Positions 19,883 through 28,967 of a stretch of DNA of 64,000 nt are shown one piece after another (the stretch's first letter is position 1; every line of letters begins with the position of its first letter). The position numbers and the translations under genes were made by a program. The notes under the pieces were generated by a model. That model was not told the DNA's origin. It saw nothing but the letters and a program-made list of their open reading frames with translations, and made no database searches. This DNA is from Breviolum minutum Mf 1.05b.01. Its lineage: Eukaryota > Sar > Dinophyceae > Suessiales > Symbiodiniaceae. Location of the stretch: the NCBI GenBank assembly GCA_000507305.1, contig DF239165.1, forward strand, positions 1 to 64,000, in the 5' to 3' direction.

Positions 19883-22276
19883 GCTTCGAGTGCCAGAGCT
19901 GCTGGTAACGCATTGCCAGCAAGTCCGTATGTACCACAACCAGCAGCAGGCGCATTGGCACCGACAGGTGCTGAAGCAGTAGCAGCACCTGGTACAGCAC
20001 TGCCAGCAGCAGGTGCACTGGCACCCACAGGTGTTGAAGCAGCACCAGCACCAAGCGTCGCATTACCAGCAGCAGGTTCAGTGGCACCAATAGCAACAAG
20101 TGTTGAACCAGCACATGGCGCAGCACTGCCAGCAGCAGGTGCATTGGCACCCACAGGTGTTGAAGCAGCACCAGCACCNNNNNNNNNNNNNNNNNNNNNN
20201 NNNNNNNNNNNNNNNNNNNNNNNNNNNNNNNNNNNNNNNNNNNNNNNNNNNNNNNNNNNNNNNNNNNNNNNNNNNNNNNNNNNNNNNNNNNNNNNNNNNN
20301 NNNNNNNNNNNNNNNNNNNNNNNNNNNNNNNNNNNNNNNNNNNNNNNNNNNNNNNNNNNNNNNNNNNNNNNNNNNNNNNNNNNNNNNNNNNNNNNNNNNN
20401 NNNNNNNNNNNNNNNNNNNNNNNNNNNNNNNNNNNNNNNNNNNNNNNNNNNNNNNNNNNNNNNNNNNNNNNNNNNNNNNNNNNNNNNNNNNNNNNNNNNN
20501 NTGCGGGTGAAGAAACCACAGAACAGCAGCAGACAGGCACCAAAGATGCAGCCTCGGAAAACATCGCTCCAGCAGCACAGGGGGCAGCAACCAAAGACGC
20601 GGATGCAGAAAACCTACCAGCACAGCAGCCAGACATCAAAGCGCCAGGCCCAGCACCAGAGGAGGTCTCCAAAGATTCTGTTGCAGACAGCCCAGCACAG
20701 CAGACAGGCACCAAAGATGCAGCAGCGTCAGAGAAGCCATCCCCACCACTAGAGGAGGCCGTCGCCAAAGGCACGGATGCAGAAAGCCCAGCAGCAGAGC
20801 AGCCAAGCACCAAAGATGCAGCTGGGTCAGAGCAACCAACCCCTGCAGTAGAGGTAGCAGCCAGCAAAGATGCGGATGCAGATGCACAAACATTAGCAGC
20901 AGAGCAGACAGAGACCAAAGATGCAGCAGGGTCAGGAACCCTACCTGCAGCAGCAGAGGATACAGCCGCCAAAGATGCGCACGCAAAGCCTCCAGCAGCA
21001 GCAAAGCAGACAGGCACCAAAGATGAAGCAGAGTCAGAAAGACCAATCCCAGCAACGGAGGGGGCCAAAGATGCGACTGCAGAAAGCCCAGCAGCACAGC
21101 GGACAAGCACTGAAGATGCAGCAGAGCCAGGAAACTTAAGCCCAGCAACAGAGGAAGCAGCCTCCAAAGAAGAAAGCCCAGCGCAGCAGACAGGAATGAA
21201 AGATGCAGAAGCAGCGTCAGACAACCCGCCACCAGCACGACAGGAGGCAGCCGCCGGAAATGCCGAAGCAGAAAGTCCAGCGCCACAGACAGGTGGCAAA
21301 GAGGCAGCTGAGCCAGAAAAGTTAAGCCCAGCAACAGAGGAAGCAGCCGCCAAAAAAGCCGATGAAGAAAGCCCAGCAGCAGAGCAGACAGGAAGGAAAG
21401 ATGCCGAAGCAGCGTCAGACAACCCGCCACCAGCAGTAGAGGAGGCAGCCGCCAAAAAAGCCGATGAAGAAAGCCCAGCAGGGCAGCAGATAGGCACCAA
21501 AGAGACAGCAGGCATCGAAGAAGCCATTCCTGGTGCGGATGCAGAAAACCTGGCGGCAAAGCGGCCAGGCATGAAAGATGGACCGCGGTCCGAAAACCCA
21601 ACCCCAGCAGCAGAGGAAGTAGCCACCAAAGATGCGGGCGCAGAAGGCCCAGCAGCACAGCAGACAGCAACCAAAGATCCGGCAGTGTCGGAAAACCTAA
21701 CCGAGGCAATCATCAAAGATGCGGAGGCAGATCGCGCGGCAGCGCAGCAGCCGAGCACTGACGAAGGCTTAACCGGCTTAACCCCAGCAGCGCAGGAGAC
21801 AGGCGCAAAAGATGCGACAGATGCTGTCAAGATGTTGCCAGGAAAAATTGCGCAAAGCACCGCCCCAGAAGCAGATAAGAAAGCAACCAAAGATAAAGCA
21901 GAGCCAGCCCTGGCAACAGCTGCAGAAGCAACCGGTGCAGAAAGCTTAGTTCCTGCCGCAAGCACAAGTCCAGCAGCAAAGGCAACGGCCAAGAAAGATG
22001 CAGCACCTGCCAGGGAAACACCTCCAGCGACAGAAGAAGTAGCAGTCAAGGAGGCAGCAGGCAAGGCCCGAGCAGTGAAAGAGACGGTGGCGGAAGATCC
22101 GGCGGGCGGGAAAAAAACTGCAGCAGCAAAGAAGGAGGCTGCAAAAGGTGCAGCCGGCGGCAAAACCCAAGCGGCAGCTCCAAAGGCTTCAATCGCCAGC
22201 AAAGATGCCAGTGCAGGAGGAAAGGCGGGAGCTTCCAAAGATCCCACTGGCACCAAGCTGAAAGCTGCGACCTCAG
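19883..22276 (+). CDS. Long low-complexity Ala/Lys/Glu/Pro-rich exon with assembly gap
   Basis: The acceptor is CTTGATTCTCGCAG; upstream there is an in-frame TGA. Before the gap the protein is a Pro/Ala repeat with the module PAAGALAPTGVEAAPAP. After the gap it changes to a Lys/Asp/Glu/Gln/Ala repeat with modules such as QTGTKDAA, DAESPAAEQ and PAxEEAAAKK. It ends in a basic Ala/Gly/Lys tail (GGKKTAAAKKEAAKGAAGGK) resembling disordered DNA- or RNA-binding tails. The frame is open throughout apart from the 323 Ns. The - strand is also open for most of this length because the repeat lacks stops. I prefer + because of the acceptor, the charged disordered composition and the plausible C-terminus at 22583. 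The exon probably ends at a GC donor, ACCTCAG|GCTTGT. A structural, chromatin-associated or scaffold role is only a guess. Confidence 0.6.
19913..20178. repeat. Pro/Ala-coding tandem repeat
   Basis: About four imperfect units of 60-78 bp each contain GCAGCAGGTGCAYTGGCACC and GGTGTTGAAGCAGCACCAGC. The array runs into the N gap, so its true length is unknown. Confidence 0.75.
20179..20501. other. Assembly gap
   Basis: A run of 323 Ns lies inside a tandem-repeat coding region. The reading frames on the two sides differ by a count that depends on this gap length, so its size is probably nominal. Confidence 0.95.
20512..21830. repeat. Lys/Asp/Glu/Ala-coding degenerate tandem repeat
   Basis: About ten degenerate units of roughly 90-130 bp recur around ACCAAAGATGCAGC and GCAGAAAGCCCAGCAGCA. 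Two neighbouring units (21349-21390 and 21451-21490) share an almost identical GCCGCCAAAAAAGCCGATGA block, pointing to recent local duplication. Confidence 0.7.
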
Positions 22277-22582
22277 GCTTGTTTGTTTTCAATATGCGCC
22301 ACTTAAATCCTTTCAATTTAATTTTCCAATTTTTGTTTAGTTCGCATGCATACGGTTTTTCGAAGTAGAGGGCGAGACCGGTGATGTTTTGGCCGAATGC
22401 TTCCAGTGTGCAGCGCGGTAGCTGAGGGCGAAGGGCCAAAGAAAGAAAAGGGTGAGGAGGCGCGTGAAGGGCTATGGGTGCGTTGTTGCAATTGAACGTG
22501 CGTTGTTGTATGATGTTCGTTTCTAGAGCTGGGGCAAGACTTTTGATTTAACGTCGCCTTTGCCACAAAAAGCGCGCGGCAG

Positions 22583-22608
22583 GGAAGTTCCAAGCCAAGA
22601 AGGCCTGA
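22583..22608 (+). CDS. Candidate terminal exon of the Ala/Lys-rich protein
   Basis: After the acceptor AGCGCGCGGCAG the frame required by the GC donor at 22277 reads KFQAKKA and then TGA (22606-22608). It is short but the residue mix continues the basic tail. The alternative is that the long exon simply runs on to the stop at about 22368 with a hydrophobic tail, which looks less natural. Confidence 0.4.
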
Positions 22609-24183
22609 GCTGCGGAAGTGGTTCAGTGGCCATGGGATGGTCTAAATGTGCAGGGTACTTTTTTCGGTCAGCTTTCAGGTTTCAGTGAGGTTTCATTGCC
22701 TGGAGCAAGGTAAAGGAAGCATACCTAATATCATTGAGAGCGCTTTTTCCAAAATGTTTCTTGCGTTTGCTTGCGCGAAGCGTTCTTTTGCAAAGTTTTG
22801 GGTATAATAAGGCGACGCTTCATCGCAAACCCTTCTCAGCCATTTCACGGCAGTTGTGGTTTTTCGTTTTTTGGTATGCCTTTGATCCGCTGAGGCAAAG
22901 AAGGTTTTTTGGGTCTTAAAGTCTTCTTTTCCGATTTCGCAAAAAACACTGCCTAATATGTATGATTTTAATTTCCAGAGAAGCATCGCGTTGTAGAATC
23001 TTTCCCAGGCTGTGATTCTTGAGCGCGGGATCTGAGGCTTGGCAAGTCTAGGCTGTTTGCGGATTGCTGATCCCAGCAATGGAAACCATAGAGATCTAGC
23101 CAGATGGCACTGTGAGCGTTCAAGAACTTCATGATCCATGATGGTCTGCCTGTGGTTGAATGTATTTAATTATTCCAAAGGGTCTAGTCCGGTTGGTTCT
23201 TGGGCTGGCACTTAAACCTTCTCACCCATCTCTGTCAGGCTTTGTGTTTCTTTTACAACATACGGTGTTTTTTGGCTGTATGGCTTTGAAATAATTCAAT
23301 ATGCACGGTAATGTTTTTGCACTTTATTTTCAATGAAAGGCATGCCAGGCAGCAATTTTGCAGTTAAAGCGGAGGAAATTCCCAGGATGAGTGTTTGACG
23401 TACAACTTACAATACTTTGGTGTGTATGCGAAGCGAAGTCTGCACTTGTAAGATTGCTTGTGTGCTTGCAGCCGGGCCGGGCATCATCGCTTTAGTAGTG
23501 AAGGGCGAAAATTATTCTGTACATGCGTGGAACAGACATTGTAATTTCAACAATGGGACCTCCGCAGACAAAAGTGCACCACTTTCACGATTGGGAGCTC
23601 ATCCCCATAGCCTTGATGCAGAGAGCCGGGGTCTCTTTACACCAGGCGCAAGGTTGTCATGATGACACCGTTTGAGTTTGAGATGTGGGAGGAATCTTCA
23701 CAACCCTACAATGATAACCCCTGCAGATATCTTGGCGGCAACATATATTTGCTGAAAATTAGATAGGCCCCTGGAAAGGATTTCAAGTGGATTCTTTCGC
23801 CATAATTTGTTCTTGGCCCGAATTAGCCAGCAATGCTACAAACATTTGAGGCCTGCATTCGCACATTGCCTCCAAATATCCAACTATAGTGCAAGGGCAT
23901 CTGCGCATTTACTGCACTTCCGCATGATTGTGTTGGATGATGCCAGCCACTGCAAAATCATAGGGCCCGCCACATGTAAAGACCTCCTTTTGTTGTTGGC
24001 ATAGCCCGTTTCAGTTCCAAATTTCCCTTCCTTCCGCTTTTACACTTTCACGCTCCAAAGGGCATGCATGGGTATTTGCATGCGTGTACTGCTTATCCGA
24101 AATGAGTAATAAATTAGAATATATTTTTTAAATGCTTGTGTTGGTCACCACAATCAGAAGCCTCCCCCAAGTTTTTGTTCCAG
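22609..24183. other. Probable intergenic stretch, poor in TIR elements
   Basis: None of the TIR families that fill the rest of the window is visible here. It contains a 148-codon - strand open frame (22693-23139) and several shorter frames on both strands without paired splice signals. It may hold the 3' end of the preceding gene and the start region of the next. Confidence 0.45.
22693..23139 (-). CDS. Long open frame, doubtful gene
   Basis: This - strand frame runs 148 codons from an ATG, is rich in Lys/Arg/Ala and contains SRITAWERFYNAMLLWKLKS and RVCDEASPYYTQNFAKERFA. It is long for chance in this AT-rich setting and sits in the element-poor gap, but there is no recognisable domain and it could be antisense to an unseen + exon. 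Confidence 0.25.
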   Translation of the reverse strand: MDHEVLERSQCHLARSLWFPLLGSAIRKQPRLAKPQIPRSRITAWERFYNAMLLWKLKSYILGSVFCEIGKEDFKTQKTFFASADQRHTKKRKTTTAVKWLRRVCDEASPYYTQNFAKERFAQANARNILEKALSMILGMLPLPCSRQ

Positions 24184-24304
24184 GCTGAGGGCCCTTGGCC
24201 TACAAGCGGCTTTGGGAATAGATGCCGGTGCAGAACCGATGAAATCCGAAGCGAAAGATTTGAAGGCGAGGGATATGAAAGAGACACGTTCGCGGAAAAA
24301 GATG
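24184..24304 (+). CDS. Exon, unrecognised protein
   Basis: The strong acceptor CCCAAGTTTTTGTTCCAG and donor AAAGATG|GTAAAC enclose 121 nt. In the preferred frame it reads LRALGLQAALGIDAGAEPMK and SEAKDLKARDMKETRSRKKM, an amphipathic charged helix pattern. A second + frame is also open. A 182-codon - strand frame overlaps and is taken as a shadow because it lacks splice support. Confidence 0.55.
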
Positions 24305-24840
24305 GTAAACGGGATATGGGAACCTGCCGAGTTCAAATCCAAATTGGTTGCTAGGAATTCGAACTGATGTCCTGTAAAATGTTTTTTTGATGACCGTGTG
24401 TTTTTCGGCACTTCAAGATGACCAAAATGCCGCGCGAAAAATTCATTTGAAACCGCAAAATGTCTCTGGATATTGTCTGAAGGTATGAAACAAACCGACA
24501 TAAACAGAACGTGTTTTGATGATTTGATGGGTTCCCATCGGGGGGGACTCTGCCCCATGGAACCACCAGGGTTTCTGGGTCCATCATTATTTTTTCTCAG
24601 TTGTTTTGGCCTCCAGCAGTTCAAGTAATCAAACAATACTGGTTGGTGGCTCTGCCAATTCTCATGATCCCTTAACGCAAACTGCGAGGTGAAAAAACGC
24701 AAAGCCTATACTGGACTGCGTTTCTGTTATGAAAGGAGTATATAAACAAGTAGATAAGAACTTACAACAAATAGAACCATTGTATCCATACAGTTTTAGG
24801 TATTGTTACTGCTTTGCAACCTGGTTGAAACAACACATAG

Positions 24841-24933
24841 GCCTGCATGTTTCGGGCTGGAAGATTTCATGTCCGTTACCGGGTGGACGGTTGGATTGGG
24901 TCATGGAGGGTCATGGACTTATCCCGCATTTAG
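24841..24933 (+). CDS. Weak candidate exon
   Basis: After GAAACAACACATAG the frame reads FRAGRFHVRYRVDGWIGSWR and runs to a TAG that abuts a GT (CATTTAG|GTAGG). It may be a terminal exon, or the island may be read in another frame. Confidence 0.3.
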   Translation, partial: ACMFRAGRFHVRYRVDGWIGSWRVMDLSRI

Positions 24934-25196
24934 GTAGGTTTTAGAAACTGCTGGGAAATGCAACGAACCTTGGCAAATCTTAGGTTGTCCTTGAGGACCT
25001 GGAGGGTGCAAGGAACATGTAGACGTAACCCACTAGAAGTTACGCGTTTTGGCAAGGGGCCTAAGGTTTACCAGGATAAAAGTGACCCCAGTTTGGTACA
25101 CACCCTAGCCATCAAACAATGAAACATCAAGTAGTTGATCTCGCCTATGGGTTTCATCTCCAAAGATAATTGCCCGACTTGGCTACATAAACTTAC

Positions 25197-25283
25197 CAGC
25201 AAACCATTGATAACTGAGATACCTTGCGATTTGCAGCACGCTTGCAACCATGTATGAACTTCCTCATCGTGTAGTTCCAATTC
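25197..25283 (-). CDS. Candidate exon on the - strand
   Basis: On the - strand the acceptor GCAAATTTGTTCACCAG and the near-consensus donor TTGCTG|GTAAGTTT enclose exactly 29 codons, including ELELHDEEVHTWLQACCKSQ. The + strand can be read for 17 codons between weaker signals. No domain is recognised. Confidence 0.4.
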
Positions 25284-25477
25284 CTGGTGAACAAATTTGC
25301 CATGACAACCGCTATTGCATTATATAAGCAACTAAATCCTGCACGGATGACGTCCTCCGCATCTGTCCGTTTTTAAAATGACAGGCAGAGACTGAAACGG
25401 AAATGCCTCGCAAAGAAGGCTCGCGGGCTAAACGCTGTAAATGAAATAGATGAAATCAATGCATCAATACCCCATCT

Positions 25478-25563
25478 TGGTGGTGGTTTCAAATATTTTT
25501 TATTCTCACCCGTATTTCACCCAATTTGCCAAATATTTCAAAGGGGTTGAAACCACCAACTAG
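25478..25563. mobile_element. Family A TIR element
   Basis: It runs from TGGTGGTGGTTTCAAATATT to GTTGAAACCACCAACTAG. At 86 bp it is one of the short copies. Confidence 0.75.
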
Positions 25564-26819
25564 CTCATGTTTGCCCTTCAAGTCATTCTTCTGGTGGAAG
25601 TTTAAAGGGTTGATTGGCGTTTCACAAATCAGGGCCGTCAAGCTCGCTGTTCGTGGCTTCGTGATGTTTTTTTTGGCAAAATTGCTTGGATAATTCGTTT
25701 TTAAAAAAAACTTTTGTGAGTTTGCATGAAAGGTGAATAGCAGCTGTATATAAGTCGCGGGGTTTCTCATGAATGGGTGTACCCATGCTTCCTATCATAT
25801 TGAATACGTTTTAAAAAGGCTGTTGTTTACTTAGTCTCATCCGCTGTGGTTTCTCAAATTTCGTTGGAGAAATGTGACTGGTGGCAACTCGAGGGGTAAC
25901 TTGGGAAAGGATGTTGGAGGATTTTTGCCCATACAAACACCATTTTTTCCATTGGGAGTTCCTTGCAGCACGTCATAATTTATGACATGATTACAAGTTA
26001 TTTACATCTTCCCTCTGTTTTTCTTGGTCGTGCATGGCCAGTTCCCCCCACAAAGGAAAAGGTGCAAGAGGGGTTTGCGATGAATGTCTTTTAGTTGAAG
26101 GGTTTGCTGTACATCACCCCCGGAATGATTGACATGATGGTTTCTCCAAACCCTTTTGTTGTGATGTTAATAGCGGGGGCATTCATCGCAAAGCCTGTGA
26201 AACAGGTGAAAACCCATCTCTAAATTTGTCTTTTTGTGCCATACCGGCGACAGATATTGATTGACTAGAGTGAATGGTAAGGGAATATGCCAGTTGTTTC
26301 AGGGTTGCACACAGGTCGATGAAATATGATCCACGTTGCCTATAAGATACATCACTTCAGGTGCAAGCTATGAGCTTCAAGGATCGTAGTCCTTGAATGA
26401 CACGAAACCCGAAACGTGAAACATTGGATCACTAGGGTACAGTAACGGGCTCCTTAAGTGTGGGATGCATTGATTTATTCATGGTTTTACAGTTATACCA
26501 GTTATACCATTATACCGTAGTTCTACACCTTGTGACAACTCAGGTTAATTGAGTAGATTTAAGTGGGGTCTATTGTGAATATATGATTTATAAACTCTTT
26601 ATAAACTCATTTACACCTAGTTGGGCCCCTTACTGTCGTGAATACCTGGACCATGACATGTCGCCAATCCGGGATTTGGGAGTTGGAATGTGTTCCCGAA
26701 ACTCTGTTGGAGATATGATAGCATTGCCTTTCATTTTCGGGGATCCCAGAAATCCAAAACGACCAATTTATCGCTCAAACGTCGGTGACTTCCGGAATGT
26801 GCCTTTGAAATATTTTCAG
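25564..26819. other. No gene recognised
   Basis: No paired splice signals with a good frame were found. An open + frame at 26583-26819 runs into the acceptor of the next exon and is mostly intron-like. Confidence 0.4.
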
Positions 26820-26941
26820 GTCGATTGCAGAAGTTGGGTTTGTCCAAGTTGATCGATTCGGAGTTGGGGAATCCTAGGGAAAAGCTCGTGAAACACATCC
26901 CGGCCGTTCGGCGTTCCGTGCCGAAGCTGACACGTTGTTGA
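26820..26941 (+). CDS. Exon, unrecognised basic protein, possibly C-terminal
   Basis: The acceptor CTTTGAAATATTTTCAG is strong. The frame reads RLQKLGLSKLIDSELGNPRE and KLVKHIPAVRRSVPKLTRC before TGA at 26939-26941. A donor ACAC|GTTGTT a few bases earlier is possible, so the stop may not be used. The residue pattern (amphipathic helix, then a basic tail) is clearly protein-like. No family is recognised. Confidence 0.55.
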
Positions 26942-28219
26942 ATCCTTTTATTTGGATACAAGATTTAAATGTTTTTTTCAAGTTTTTTTTACATTGGAAG
27001 AATAAGCGATGAAACATGAGGAGCATGCGGAATTTGGAAAGGGAGCCGTACTATTTTCATGGCTGAGAATGCTGCTGGTAACAACTTACCGAAATTTGTT
27101 CAAAGATAAAGAATTCTGGAAGTTTTAGACCCCTGAAATTTAACGGCGGGATACCCAAGACTACCATCATTGAAAAGACTTACTTTTTCCGAACTACCAG
27201 GGTGTAGAGACTAGTGACGCAGAAAAATGATGATGTACATTACCCCTCAAGGGTTTGACACGTGAACACGCTTGACCTTGCCAAGTAAATGGTAGAGTGG
27301 GAAGGATATAGTTCAGTAGGGGTAACACAACCTCCAGATTTGTGGAAAAAACCGACATTTGAGTGAATTGCAATGTTTGATGTCAGCTTTCTTGTGGGCA
27401 TCCTCCTTATCTAATTGCAATAGTGAGCAATAATCCAGGAAACCCAAGTAGACTACATTCGCCTGAAATTTAATGGCTGGATACCAAGAAACAACACATG
27501 TAAAGTTAAAGTGTTGGAGGATCTTTCCAAAGCCAAATCGCAATTTTTCTGGTATCTATATGTGAAATTACGAGGGCGCACTTTGCCGCAGTGTAATAAA
27601 GGGTGTAATACACGTACCACCCAAAATGTTCGTCCCTAGAGGTCTTGGGGCTTCCAGATACTACATGATTCATCGATAATACATTAAGTCAATGTTTGGT
27701 TTGTGACTCATGTTGGTAGTTGAGCCTTTTCTATCCCCAAAGGGTCCATGTATGGTACATTTACCTACATTTACCATAGAAGTCAGCCATTCATGGAGGT
27801 AAATATGCCAGTCTGATGGATTCTATGGGTATCCTTATCTACTGGCAGGCATCTTTTGAAGTATAGATTTTGTTTTAACCCTGCAATTCCTCGGATAGGC
27901 TTTTCACAACCAACATGACACACCAATTGCTTCATTGGTTGATGCATTTAGACATGACATCTTAACCTACCCTCCAGTAAACTAACATGGCCATGGAAAA
28001 TCATCATTTTGTATAGGAGATGCATCTTCAAAGGCTTGTTTTTTCCATTGTTTTCGAGGGTGTAATCCAATTTTTGGACCGGATCAAATTACACCAGTCG
28101 CCAACAATTTGCTTGGTACCTACACTTGCCGTTGGTGGAATAGAAAAGCCAACCCCTGTTTTGGGTCCCACAAATCACCAGGGTCTCCCTAATAAGGGCT
28201 GTACAAAACCATGGTGAAA
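26942..28219. other. No gene recognised
   Basis: It holds a family K palindrome (about 27745-27810) and a half family E element (about 27965-28000). I see nothing that looks like an exon. Confidence 0.4.
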
Positions 28220-28231
28220 CATTCGCTTCCG

Positions 28232-28346
28232 CCACCTGGTCCAAGGGGCGGGAGGCAGGATCCTCTCGTCTCTACCGGCGAAAACGGGCGAAACGGATTC
28301 AACATCTAAGGGGCCCTCCCCGTCCCAATGCCGCCTTGGCTGGCCT
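28232..28346 (+). CDS. Candidate GC-rich exon, frame uncertain
   Basis: A GC-rich island opens after CCACCTGGTCCAAG. All three + frames are open for 25-40 codons; one reads REAGSSRLYRRKRAKRIQHL and another GAGGRILSSLPAKTGETDST. It is probably exonic, but the frame cannot be chosen. Confidence 0.35.
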
Positions 28347-28883
28347 TAAGGGGTCATGAAGCATGTCAATATTCCCCTTAATACTTCCGCAGTAAGGCCT
28401 GCAAAAGGGTGGCATTAGGTGCACCCTTCAATTGCCTTCAACAAAACCCTGCCAAATAAAGGGGGCAAAAATCCGTCCCATTCAGAGCACAAGGGCCTGA
28501 AAGTCAACTAGAGGATTACCAAAACACAGAAGGAGTTTGATTGTTTTTCATTGAAGGTGTGATGACATCAATATCAATCTTGTTGTTTGGAGTGCGACGC
28601 ATCTGAAAAAAGACACATGGCAGAAACATAAGAAGAAATATGCTGGGATGAGCCGGTCAAGACTTAGGATCTATGGTTAGTTGTCTTGTGATTTCACCCC
28701 ATTTCTAAGTTGGATTACAAAATAGGTCCGTCCGTGATCCTAGGCCCTAGGTTATTTGAGCCCCAAAATCCAACTCAACAAAACCTTCTGACCAGGTATT
28801 TGGAAGACTAGGGTGGTTTCAAATAGTTTCAAACCTCGTTTTGTTCACCCCAAGAGGCTGGTAGATAAGAACTTCACGACGCC

Positions 28884-28967
28884 ATGGCTTGTGTTCGACC
28901 TGCGTCGAAGGAACCCACCGCCCTGGAATCCCATGCACGGTCGGTGAAGATGAGAGATTCTTTAAAG
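28884..28967 (+). CDS. Ankyrin-family protein, candidate first exon
   Basis: The ATG sits in GACGCCATGGCTTG with an in-frame TAA 18 bases upstream. It reads MACVRPASKEPTALESHARS and then VKMRDSLK, stopping at a GC donor TTTAAAG|GCGTGG in phase 0, the phase needed by the next exon (31455). This is the proposed N-terminus of the ankyrin-repeat gene. Later exons show that the protein has an N-terminal dinoflagellate-type domain (LVSHQW, WYDYFS, ALCPALDH) followed by ankyrin repeats. The start is plausible, but an upstream exon cannot be excluded. Confidence 0.45.

Noticed and set aside
19833..22439. An 868-codon - strand open frame over the low-complexity region
   Set aside because: It exists because the repeats lack stops on both strands and crosses the N gap. 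Its Cys/Ala/Ser/Leu-rich reading is unnatural next to the charged + strand reading with a good acceptor and a plausible C-terminus.
24154..24702. A 182-codon - strand open frame
   Set aside because: It overlaps a + strand island with a strong acceptor (CCCAAGTTTTTGTTCCAG) and donor (GATG|GTAAAC). The - frame has no splice support and extends into AT-rich sequence.
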